Positions 9,001 through 17,600 of a DNA stretch of 21,192 nucleotides are shown here, piece after piece. The first letter of the stretch is position 1. Each line of letters begins with the position of its first letter. A model generated the notes under the pieces. The model had not been told where the DNA came from and ran no database searches. It worked only from the letters and a program-made list of their open reading frames with translations. Made by a program: the position numbers and the translations under genes. Source of the DNA: an uncultured Clostridia bacterium (lineage in GTDB: Bacteria; Bacillota; Clostridia; UBA1381); contig CAJUFV010000074.1 of NCBI GenBank assembly GCA_910585795.1, positions 1 to 21,192 on the forward strand. Direction: 5' to 3'.

Positions 9001-12000
9001 TTAATTTGACAATTACAGCTGACAGCACAGTTAATCCGGAAATATTTAATGTTTCAATGAATGATGCTAAAAGTGCAATTACAGCGTTAATGGGTTCAGA
9101 CGCGGCAGCAGTGCTTGACAGAGCTGTTCCAGTGCCGACAGTCGCAGAAAAAGACGGTGTTGTAACAACTATTAGGCTTGCAAACGAAGGCGGAGTAAAT
9201 GCTGACGGTACCATTTCAAGAAATCCGTATGAATCAGACGCGGCTAAAGGTAAGGTTACTTATATAATTGAGTGTAAAAAGGGCGTAACGCTTCTGAGAG
9301 ATACAGTCACATATGATGTAACTATTCCGTCAAAGAAGGGTGATTTGCTTTACGCTGACTTTGAGGATAATGCAACGGCAGTAGGAGGTACTGTCAAGAA
9401 AGACGGAAGTAACTCAGGATACTATGTAAATGGTGCGATAAGCGCTGATTTGGCTAAGGCTTCGTCAAAATCACCTGTAACTGTTGAATTTGATGTTAAG
9501 AAAGCAGATATAACAGTAACTCTCGGAAAATATACAAAGACTATTGCGGCAGCAGCTATGCAGAACGGTTGGAATAAGGTTAAGCTTATTGTTGATACAA
9601 CAGCAAAGACAATGACCGCATATGTAAACGGCACAGCTCTCGGTGAAACTGAAACAGTTGCAGGCGGTGAAGCTGCTGTAACTAAGCTTGCGCTTTCAGC
9701 CGGAGATTATGATAACATAACTGTATTTGAAGGTGAAAATAACGCTGATGGCTCAAAGGTTTACACAACATTCTGGAAAGCAAGTGCGGCAGATAAGGGT
9801 AAAACAAAGGATACAGTAATTATGAGAGGTATGACTCTCATGGCTGATATGGGTTCTGGCGCTGTAACAAGCGCTACAATAAATGGAGAAACATTTGATT
9901 ACTATATAACCGGCGCTGATAACGGCGGATGGACTAACGGTATAGCTAAGGATGGCGGAGTAGGCTTGAAATTTATTGCTCCCGCTGACGGAACATGGAC
10001 AGTTTATCTTGTAGATCTTGGCTCAAATAAAACTTTCTATTTAGGTTCGCCTGATAAGGAAGTAAAGGCAGAAGGTACACAGGGTGCAAAGCATGCTCTT
10101 TCGATAGAAGTTAAAGGCGGAATGACATACTACGCAACGGTTGCCGGTTCAAAGGGACGTTTTGTGGGTTCTAAGTATGTTCCGACAATAGAAGGCGGTC
10201 CTAAATTTGAACATGAAAAGCCGATTGAAAATGCGCTGAATATCATAGTTGACTTTATGGGACAGTCGGCATATAAGTATTATAACACAGAGGAAACCAT
10301 AGAGCAGAATACACTGACTACATTTAGTCTTGATAAAGACGGCAATATTGTATCGGCAGATGCTGAAAATGCGGTTGCTAAGTTTGAAAATGTCAGATAC
10401 CATTCTTCTGATCACGGTGTAAATGCCGGAACAGTTACCGTACAGGTTCCCGGTTATACAAAGATTACAGTAGGAGGATGTGCTTGGGGAAGTGATATTG
10501 TTCTTAAAAAGGGCGCAGATGAAATAGACAGAGCAAAAAATGCGGGAAAATGCTATCATTCAGATAATAGCGCAGTTTCATTTGTCTATTATAAAGAAAA
10601 CACTCCTGCTGAGCTTACATTGCCGATAAATGGATACTGGCCATATATTTCAATTGAAAGTATTACTGAGGCGGAAATTCCTAATGAGGTAACGGCAACC
10701 TTTACACTGGGTGACGGTCAGGGAACAGTGCCCAGTGAAATGAAAGTCAGAAAAGGAAAGACAATTACAATTCCTGCAAACAGAGGTGTCTATAAAGAAG
10801 GAAATACTCTTACAGGATGGACTGACGGAACAAACACTTATACAGTGGGTCAGGAAGTAATACTTAATGACAATATGACATTAACACCTGTATTTACGGC
10901 TAATACAAAGATAGTTTCAAATACATCTGTTATATTTGATTTCCAGACGAAGAACGGCGCCCCGACAGTTAGTTGGGAAAATAAATCGGATAAATTCTGG
11001 GTAGGTCAGGCGACTGTAGACGGAACACCTATTGATGTCAAGATGGATATTGACACAACGCCAAAGACATTACATAACGGAACAACAGGTCAAGGTAAGA
11101 TTGCAAATGCAAACTGGACTGACTGGGCGCAAATCAATCAATGTACAGAATTTACTCTTCCGGCAGCTGCGGGCACTGTTATTGAAATTGATGCAATGGG
11201 CGCTGATACAAAGCTTGAAATCGGTGCGAATCAGTTTAATAAAGAAGCAGGTTATACTGTTAAGGATGAGGATATAACTGGTGGTAAGGTTAAAATGCTC
11301 AATGTTGGCGGAGGATATACAAGAACTATAAAAGTAACATATCCGGAAGTAGTACAGACTACGACAGAACCTACAACTGAGCCTACGGAAGAGCCTGTAG
11401 AATTTAAAACAGTTGTTATTCCTGCTAAGGATATTACAGCGGTAGGGAATGCAAACGGAACACCTGTATTTATGACAAATAATACTCCTACAGACCCTAC
11501 AGCGGCTTATACTGATGAATATAAGGCGATTTTTGGAGCTAACTTTGAAAATGCCGGTACTGATAAATACGGCTATCTTGGAGACACATCAAACGGACAC
11601 GTTGAAAAGGCTGTTAATTTTTCCGAAGCAGGTAACTATAAGGTATATGTAATGGCTTCTTATAAGAGAAATGATAATAAAATTTCAGTATCAAAAGGAA
11701 CTGAAACATTGTTTGACGATGTTGTAAGCAATACAGCAAGCGATAAGGTAGGTACAAACGGTCAGGACTTGAATATCTATACGGCGACGGTTAAGGTTAC
11801 AACACCGGGTACATATACAGTTAAATGGTATTCAGACAATGCATTATCAGATTTTGTGGCAATGGCAGTTGTAAAAACAGAAGAATCTCAGCAGCCTATC
11901 CCTACACCCGCAGCTATACCAACTGTACAGCCTGATAAGGACGTAACAGTAAGCGGTACAGTTACTCTTACAGGTATATATAATAACAATAGTAACAAAA

Positions 12001-13661
12001 AAGATTTATATAAAATGAAAGCGGAAGACCTTGTGCTTACGCTTACTCCATCAGCAGGTGAAGCTGTAACCGCAACGGTTACAGGAGTACAGGATGGCGA
12101 GGGTGAAAATACACTTTCGTATACGGCAACAGTAAAATCAGGCAGTGGATATACAATGGCTTTAGGAGATAAAGACGGCAATACTTATAATGTCACATCA
12201 GGCAATAGTGTAACACCTGCTGAAGATACGGAAAATAATATTTTAGCAGTAAAGACATATTCATATCAAGTTCCTCTGACAATCGGTGCAGGAGCGTTGG
12301 AGAAGTTTGCGGCTGAAGGTATTACTAAACTATACGTTTCGTTTGGTAATAATACTATAAAACCGATAGAAGTCAATGTAAGTGACATTACCGCGGGTGA
12401 GAAGTTTATCGCAACAGGTCACAATATGACTGCGCTTGATACAGACGGAACAGGAGATAACTGGACTAAAGCAATGCTAAGCACATCAAATTCAAGTGTA
12501 ACATTGCCTGCGGGAATGAATAAGGGAGAATCTAATCAGGATTCAATAGACTCAACAGGAACATTTAATCCGCCTGTAAGATTTCAGAATATAGGAGTAT
12601 CTCTGCTTGTAAGCGGTATTACATTGACACCTGTTGAAGCAGAAGGAGTTTGGGAGTATAATAATGAAAAGGTTGTAATACACCCGAACAATACGTTAAC
12701 TGTTAATGCGGCAATTGCTCCTTCAAATGCAGACAATAAGAATGTGGATTGGAGCGCAACGGCAGTAACAGCCGGCGCGGCAGGTGTAACAGTAAACGGA
12801 GGAACGGTTACGATTGCAGAAGACGCGACAGGAGGTTCTGAATGGACAATAAAAGCAACCTCAAAAGACGGTTCAAATGTAACAGGAACAATTACGCTTC
12901 AGGTAGTAGATTCTTCTGATTCACTCGGAACTGTTTCAATTACAGATGCGGGAAAAGCAGTTATGCAGGTTGTGCCAGGTAAAACTGTTACAGCATCAGT
13001 ATCACCGAAAGACGGAGTTGATACCTCGGCTCTTACATATAAATGGCTTTCGGCGCCGAAAGGTTCTGATGAATTTACTGAGATAATCGGAGCAAACGAG
13101 TCGACATATGCTATTCCTGCTGATATGGCTGAGAAATCAACCTTGAAGGTCGTTGTAAGCGCAAGCGGCTACAGCGACGCGGAAGCAACTGTTGAGGTTA
13201 CAAACCTTTCGATAATGACGGTTGACAGCTTTACAACAAGCGGTTTGGCAGAGCGCGGCGCGTGGACTATTTCAGATTCTCAGGCAAAGACATACGCTGA
13301 TATGGGTTCACCGCTTGGGGATTTAAATCAGTATACTAAGTATATAGATAATCCTGCCAATACAACAGTTACAATTCCTGAAACAGGTACATATAAACTG
13401 TATATGCTGTTTAGGGAATATTCTAACAGAGGATATGCGGCTACATTTGATAATAGCGCCGGAACAACGGTAAAAGCAATTTGTCTGCAAAATATGCCTA
13501 AAGTAGCAACAGAAGGCTCAACTAATTATACAGTATCATCTACAGATGTTACTTTAGACGCAGGTACATATACTGTAAGCTTTGATAGAAGTAAAGCTGC
13601 AACAGGCGGCGGAGGCGACGGAACAAAGTTTATGGCGTTTGTACTCATAAAGGCAGAATGA
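6039..13661 (+). CDS. Giant secreted multimodular CE8 pectin methylesterase
   Basis: This 2540-residue secreted enzyme removes methyl esters from homogalacturonan. A signal peptide (about residues 1-31, ending TSAAA before EE) is followed by two related beta-rich modules (about 42-210 and 235-375), a small module ending WDSFEGMKP (395-473), and a Pro/Ser/Thr linker. The CE8 beta-helix spans about 500-890. Catalytic motifs are QDTLY with D712, GQTDYIFGG with D735, and FGRPW with R800. Behind it lie Ig-like segments, a LamG-like region (about 1100-1235), a third copy of the first module (about 1240-1382), a related pair (1400-1544, 1628-1769) around an InlB/Flg_new-type repeat (1550-1620), a Thr/Glu/Pro linker, a binding-like domain (1790-1947), Ig-like domains and a similar terminal domain (2390-2540). 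No SLH, LPXTG or dockerin was seen. The ATG at 6039 has AAGGAGGAG at 6024-6032. Function of the flanking modules is unknown. Confidence 0.9.
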   Translation: MKMKRFFGLVISIVMTVSAFSGLTITSAAAEEGDTPTAEVNTISWFAKAADGTPIEGIPDDGTADCAVIAANTNLMSGTDCELIIMGETKYKTVAFNGTDESGNKIETPSGLTGRLAGGGRGDAADNGTTGTGLKFTPNADGVIDVYAKVNNGKTFVVNTADAKEKTVWVNNDGTNAQKRISAPVKANQTYYIYAQASGVDLFGLVFRAGAEYVPPVITTKEPTVLPTIDPNAKIYEWNVSNVDLVKKKGDLLMTGLSLVFDNTSTNNKYISCGDNGKIDKNAESEDLIVTGSALKFAAPENGKLEVKMIDLGTSVKPITPVIYDLQAGKDVFSYTTSGDKETVNCVADVEEGKIYYITATGTKGRFAAAKFTPSADATDTPEIPPTDIPSTGGIIYENGVVTVKANDASVTSGILIIASYNGDILSNIKTESLTFTGGVDTKELAIENGMKLMAWDSFEGMKPLCSSYIVTGSSATPNPTQNPSGSGTVNTVPNPVPVSKNVITVDASQETNADTKTYKTVTEGLVAAKAMNGHASESDRITMNIVPGTYREQINVDVPYLTMKKAEGTTGDVLLTWYYGIGYQYYSTGSDGYYSKSVYETNKAAGTVAARGVDAWGCATRINASDFYAEDIIFENSFNRYMTEEEIADGVTPAEPKSAAYSDGVGKKPERKATSKVYNGDFTERAAAIAIDNNNAERVAFYNCQFLSSQDTLYTGSKSNRIYFRDCVIEGQTDYIFGGNTCVFDNCDFNWAGFGSSPKGGHITAVKNASTQKGYLLYGGSVNAASTQGGQFAVGDFGRPWGGNDSPTAAIGVKINNLPDGTSSIAPAGWGNWSTLAKESQYYEYGTLDAGGKKIDLTNRNALVPNEWDMLAFNPYRYLIKDGDNWDPMNVKPVWEPVIAKLGEVVIPDSETIKKTAVDTYEVSGQFNLPANPEGYELNFKSNSDYLVVNADNTVTAVRPISGTSEASLKVYIRKADNTYVGTSKTINLTITADSTVNPEIFNVSMNDAKSAITALMGSDAAAVLDRAVPVPTVAEKDGVVTTIRLANEGGVNADGTISRNPYESDAAKGKVTYIIECKKGVTLLRDTVTYDVTIPSKKGDLLYADFEDNATAVGGTVKKDGSNSGYYVNGAISADLAKASSKSPVTVEFDVKKADITVTLGKYTKTIAAAAMQNGWNKVKLIVDTTAKTMTAYVNGTALGETETVAGGEAAVTKLALSAGDYDNITVFEGENNADGSKVYTTFWKASAADKGKTKDTVIMRGMTLMADMGSGAVTSATINGETFDYYITGADNGGWTNGIAKDGGVGLKFIAPADGTWTVYLVDLGSNKTFYLGSPDKEVKAEGTQGAKHALSIEVKGGMTYYATVAGSKGRFVGSKYVPTIEGGPKFEHEKPIENALNIIVDFMGQSAYKYYNTEETIEQNTLTTFSLDKDGNIVSADAENAVAKFENVRYHSSDHGVNAGTVTVQVPGYTKITVGGCAWGSDIVLKKGADEIDRAKNAGKCYHSDNSAVSFVYYKENTPAELTLPINGYWPYISIESITEAEIPNEVTATFTLGDGQGTVPSEMKVRKGKTITIPANRGVYKEGNTLTGWTDGTNTYTVGQEVILNDNMTLTPVFTANTKIVSNTSVIFDFQTKNGAPTVSWENKSDKFWVGQATVDGTPIDVKMDIDTTPKTLHNGTTGQGKIANANWTDWAQINQCTEFTLPAAAGTVIEIDAMGADTKLEIGANQFNKEAGYTVKDEDITGGKVKMLNVGGGYTRTIKVTYPEVVQTTTEPTTEPTEEPVEFKTVVIPAKDITAVGNANGTPVFMTNNTPTDPTAAYTDEYKAIFGANFENAGTDKYGYLGDTSNGHVEKAVNFSEAGNYKVYVMASYKRNDNKISVSKGTETLFDDVVSNTASDKVGTNGQDLNIYTATVKVTTPGTYTVKWYSDNALSDFVAMAVVKTEESQQPIPTPAAIPTVQPDKDVTVSGTVTLTGIYNNNSNKKDLYKMKAEDLVLTLTPSAGEAVTATVTGVQDGEGENTLSYTATVKSGSGYTMALGDKDGNTYNVTSGNSVTPAEDTENNILAVKTYSYQVPLTIGAGALEKFAAEGITKLYVSFGNNTIKPIEVNVSDITAGEKFIATGHNMTALDTDGTGDNWTKAMLSTSNSSVTLPAGMNKGESNQDSIDSTGTFNPPVRFQNIGVSLLVSGITLTPVEAEGVWEYNNEKVVIHPNNTLTVNAAIAPSNADNKNVDWSATAVTAGAAGVTVNGGTVTIAEDATGGSEWTIKATSKDGSNVTGTITLQVVDSSDSLGTVSITDAGKAVMQVVPGKTVTASVSPKDGVDTSALTYKWLSAPKGSDEFTEIIGANESTYAIPADMAEKSTLKVVVSASGYSDAEATVEVTNLSIMTVDSFTTSGLAERGAWTISDSQAKTYADMGSPLGDLNQYTKYIDNPANTTVTIPETGTYKLYMLFREYSNRGYAATFDNSAGTTVKAICLQNMPKVATEGSTNYTVSSTDVTLDAGTYTVSFDRSKAATGGGGDGTKFMAFVLIKAE

Positions 13662-13675
13662 TTTGAATTTTAAAT

Positions 13676-13705
13676 AAAAACAACGTCCTTCGGGACGTTG
13701 TTTTT
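13676..13705 (+). terminator. Intrinsic terminator after the pectin methylesterase gene
   Basis: CAACGTCC at 13681-13688 and GGACGTTG at 13693-13700 form a perfect stem closed by a TTCG tetraloop. The stem can be lengthened by A:T pairs from AAAAA at 13676-13680 with the T run at 13701-13705. The regulator gene starts only 25 bases later, so some readthrough may feed it. Confidence 0.9.
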
Positions 13706-13729
13706 ATAAAAAGACTGGGAGGCGACGTT

Positions 13730-14524
13730 ATGCTTACATTTTATGAGGTGAGGAAAAAAAGCTTTTCCGTTAAAAATAATCTTGAAACAGTGAGCTTTGG
13801 TGACCATATACATTCCGATATTGAGATACTTTATATGCGTTCAGGCAGTCAGAGTATTACTGTTGAGGGCAATGAATATATTGTAGGAGAAGGGGAAACA
13901 GCAGTTGTTTTTCCAAATGTACGTCACAGCTATATAAAAGAGAAAACAAATAAAGCAGACGCGATACTTATAATATGTTCAAGTAAGATGTATAAAAGCT
14001 TTTTCCCGGACCTCTCTGAATTTGTGCCTCAACATCCTGTTATTTCTGCCAAAGATATGCCAAGTGACGCTAAATATGCTTTTGGGGCGATTGATAAAAG
14101 TCAAAGTAATGACGTGCGTCTAGCGTGGATTGTGATTATACTTTCACAAATAATTGAAAAGCTTAAGTTAACTCATAAAAATCCTTTTCCAATAGAAGAT
14201 ATGAGCTACAAAATTATAAGTTATATTGATGAAAATTTTACACAGCCCATATCACTTCAAAGCGTTGCTGAAACGCTGTCAATCAGTAAGAGCTATGTAT
14301 CGAGAATTTTTTCAGAGAAGATAAAGATTGATTTTCGTCAGTATATAAATGTACTGCGCGCAGAATATGCTGCAAAGCTTATACGTGCCACTGAGGATAG
14401 CCTGACGGTTATATCGGAAAATGCCGGATTTAACAGTCAGAGTACATTTAACCGTGTATTCCGCAGTATATACGGAATGACGCCAAGGGAATTTCGTAAT
14501 AATATTGATAAATATTCAAAATAA
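13730..14524 (+). CDS. AraC-family transcriptional regulator with cupin-like sensor domain
   Basis: The product of 264 residues is a cytoplasmic DNA-binding regulator. The N-terminal 90 or so residues form a cupin-like ligand pocket (GDHIHSDIEILYMRSG, then GNEYIVGEGETAVVFPNVRHSY) with H26 and H28 as conserved-type residues. The C-terminal 100 residues are the double helix-turn-helix of AraC/XylS: the first in LQSVAETLSISKSYVSRIF, the second in the ISENAGFNSQSTFNRVFRS segment, ending in the family motif YGMTPREFR. GGGAGG at 13717-13722 is well placed before the ATG. It lies between two secreted polysaccharide-degrading enzymes, so it probably activates them in response to a pectin-derived sugar; the ligand is unknown. 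No separate promoter could be found in the 68 bases before it, and a terminator fills most of that gap. Confidence 0.93.
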   Translation: MLTFYEVRKKSFSVKNNLETVSFGDHIHSDIEILYMRSGSQSITVEGNEYIVGEGETAVVFPNVRHSYIKEKTNKADAILIICSSKMYKSFFPDLSEFVPQHPVISAKDMPSDAKYAFGAIDKSQSNDVRLAWIVIILSQIIEKLKLTHKNPFPIEDMSYKIISYIDENFTQPISLQSVAETLSISKSYVSRIFSEKIKIDFRQYINVLRAEYAAKLIRATEDSLTVISENAGFNSQSTFNRVFRSIYGMTPREFRNNIDKYSK

Positions 14525-14529
14525 CTTTA

Positions 14530-14562
14530 AAACTGCTGTATAAAAATACAGCAGTTTTTTTT
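14530..14562 (+). terminator. Intrinsic terminator after the AraC-family gene
   Basis: AAACTGCTGTA at 14530-14540 and TACAGCAGTTT at 14547-14557 form a perfect 11-pair stem around a six-base A-rich loop, followed by a T run to 14562. It begins six bases after the stop codon. Confidence 0.9.
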
Positions 14563-14602
14563 GTGTGATTTTTGACTGGTTTTAAATTAGAAACAACTGT
14601 TA

Positions 14603-14631
14603 TTTTCACGGATAAAGCTGTAAAATATAAT
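14603..14631 (+). promoter_or_regulatory. Putative promoter of the GH116-like gene
   Basis: TTTTCA at 14603-14608 and a perfect TATAAT at 14626-14631 are separated by 17 bases, a plausible sigma-A type promoter 31 bases before the start codon. The -10 sits in TAAAATATAATTA, also found before the pectin methylesterase gene. TGGTTTTAAA at 14577-14586 lies about 49 bases before the -10, close to the placement of a similar element at the other gene. Confidence 0.55.
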
Positions 14632-14661
14632 TAGATAATAATTATGGAAAGGAAGATTATA

Positions 14662-17600
14662 ATGATTTCAATATCAAAAAAATGTGTAAGCGCGGTAATG
14701 TCTGTTGCAATGCTGTCGGCAGCAGTACCAAACGTAACAGCGGATATAGCTGTTAATAGTATACAGTATGAACAGGTGGACGGAACCACAGGTACGCCTC
14801 TTGGCGGTTTTGGTGCAGGTGCGGTTAAATTTAACGCTCAGAACGGAAGCTTTGCGGCTATTACAATGGCGCCTGCCGACCAGAATGACTATAAATCAGT
14901 GGGTAAATCGTGTTTTCAATTATATACAGAAGCAGGAGGAAAGAAGCAAACTGTTGAGAAAATGACAGCAGTTAAAACAGATGGCAGATATGATGATGAC
15001 GCAGTATGGCCGGAACATATGGTGAATTTTGGAACGGTTAACGGTATAGAAGTAATGTTGAAAGCATTTTCACCGCTTGACAGTATTAATTATGACAATA
15101 TGAGTATGCCATACGCTTTCTATGAAATGACGCTAACCAATACAAATACTGTAGAAACACAGGCGGCAGCGGCGCTTCTATGGGATATTTCCTCAGGCAG
15201 TGCGCAGTATGTGGAAAATAAGGGTTTTACTTCATCACAATGGTCTGTATTTGCGGATAGTGGTGACGGTACGCTTACTGTCGGCGGTGATAACGGATTT
15301 TTTACAAATGGAGAATGTTTAAATACTGTTTCCGGAACGCAAAACAGAACTGCGGTCAAAGTTAATCTGGCGGCAAATGAAAGTAAAAAGATAAAATTTG
15401 TTGTGTCATGGTACGATAATTCTGACCCTGATGGCGCATATTATTTAAGCAAATATAATAATAGTGCTGATATAGCGGAATTAGGACTTAGTAATTTTGA
15501 TACCCTTAAAAAAAATGCGGATAAACTTGTAAATTTTATGCGTTCATCGGATATTCCTCAATGGTATATAAATCAATGCCTTAATTCTCTGGCAAATATA
15601 AGTAATAATTCCATTTATAAGACAGACGGAAGAACTGCTTTTGCAGAGGGGGAGTGGACTTGTTTTGGAACAATGGACCAGATGTGGCACGCGCGCCAGA
15701 TTATTGGGTATCTTATTCCTGAGTTTGCTTGGCAGGAGCTTGAATACTGGGCGCGTACTCAGCGTAATGACGGTCAGATACATCACGATTTCAATTATAT
15801 GACGGATACAAGCGTTAAATATAAGCTTGTTCCTTGGGATGATACAGAGCATGAGGACTATCGTAATGTTGATAAGTGGGTTGACCTCAACTGTGGTTTA
15901 ATTATATCTGTGTATGAACTGTATAAGCAGACAGGTGATGAGGAAAAACTGCAATGGTTTTGGGGGTATTTGAAAAAAGCGGGTCAGAGGATTTTTGAAC
16001 AGGTAGAGGCTTATGGTGATTCACAGTATCCGTATACATTTAAAAATTCTGAAAATTCTTATGACGCAGGCGGTGACCCTAATGCGTTTAATACGAGCAT
16101 ATCGGCAGTTGCATATAAAATAATGACAATATTGTGTGATAAGTTTGGTGAAGTTGAGCTTAAAGAACAGTATCAGACGGCGTTTGATACTGTAAGGGAA
16201 TCATACAGAGCGAAGTATTTAACAGATAATTTTCCGACAGGACGTATCTCTGAGTCTTATTTTGCAGGTCAGTGGCTTGCCATTCACCTGAAACTCGGAC
16301 AAATATGGACACAAGAGGAAACAGACTACGTTATAAACAGTCTGGACAGCTATTATCACCCTTTGTATAAAACACTCGGCTATCCAAGCGGTACATATGA
16401 TGAATGGACTCCGTATATTCTTACTCATTACGGCGGACTGTTGCTTCAGACCCAAAGACAGAACCAGTATGAGGCTATGCAGAAGGACTCATATAACAGG
16501 CAGTTTAAAAACAGAAATTATGTATTTAACCATCCACTGGATATTTTGCCTGCTGTAACTACCGCAAATTATGCGTCCAATAGCATAAGCGGTGATAAGC
16601 AGTATATATCAATTCCTGCAATATGGAGAAATTACTATGAAATAATAGGTTATCATCGTAATGCGGCAAGTAATGAATTATGGCTTACACCAAAGCTTTT
16701 GCCGGAAATGGAACATAAAATGACAGATGCCGCGTATATTTCGCCTGAAGGCTGGGGAACTATAAGCTGTATTGAAACTGCGACTGATGGCAGCAGGGCA
16801 TATCAGAATAAAAATATTATATTTAAGCCGGAGAATGAAACGTATGTCGGAACACTTTATTTGGAGGATAACTTTGGAGAGAATGTTACTGTAACAATTA
16901 ATGGTTTATCATATCCGTTTGAGCGTGTTGGTGAAGGTTATACAAAAGAGCTTGCCGTTGAATATAATTCGGCAGTTACAAGTGAGGGTATAAACATCAT
17001 AACGTTAGGGGAAGCAGGGAAGGAACCGCCGTCAGTTCCAGAAAAGCCCGACGATATTGATATTCCGCCGGTTACAGCGGAAATGAGTGCTTTCAGGACT
17101 ATTGAGGCTGAAAAATATTCAGGTTTCGGCGGTATAAGTATTAAAGAGGAAAACGGAGTAAAATTCATTACTGAATGTGACGACCAGGATTATGTGAAAT
17201 ATGACGGTGTAGGCTTTGAGGACGGAGCTAAGTCAATTACACTTACAGTTAGAAGTAATAAGGAGTCATACATTGAGCTTGCGCTTGGGCTTGTAAGCGG
17301 AGAAACAGTGCAGGAAATTCAAATACCAAATACAAACGGTGATTGGCGCACGGTTACTTGTGAGCTTAATACCGTTATAAGCGGCACACATAATGTTGTA
17401 TTCCGTTTTCGTACAAACAATCAGGAAAGCTCGGAACTTGTTGACATAGACAGCTTTGTGTTTGATTACAAATATCAAATTTCAAATAAAAACTGGACTG
17501 CAAAAGCGTCTCACAACAGCAGTGCAGCGTCAAGCGCGTTTGACCGAGATAGCGCAACACGCTGGAATTCGTCATATCAGACAGGCAATGAGTGGTATAT

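Noticed and set aside
11358..11402. Thr/Glu/Pro repeat as a possible sorting signal or tandem-repeat system
   Set aside because: It is a short linker between domains, with no LPXTG or hydrophobic tail, and similar linkers occur at several other places in the same protein.
14644..14661. ATG at 14644 as start of the GH116-like gene
   Set aside because: No binding site precedes it; the purine-rich AAAGGAAG lies after it and correctly before the ATG at 14662.
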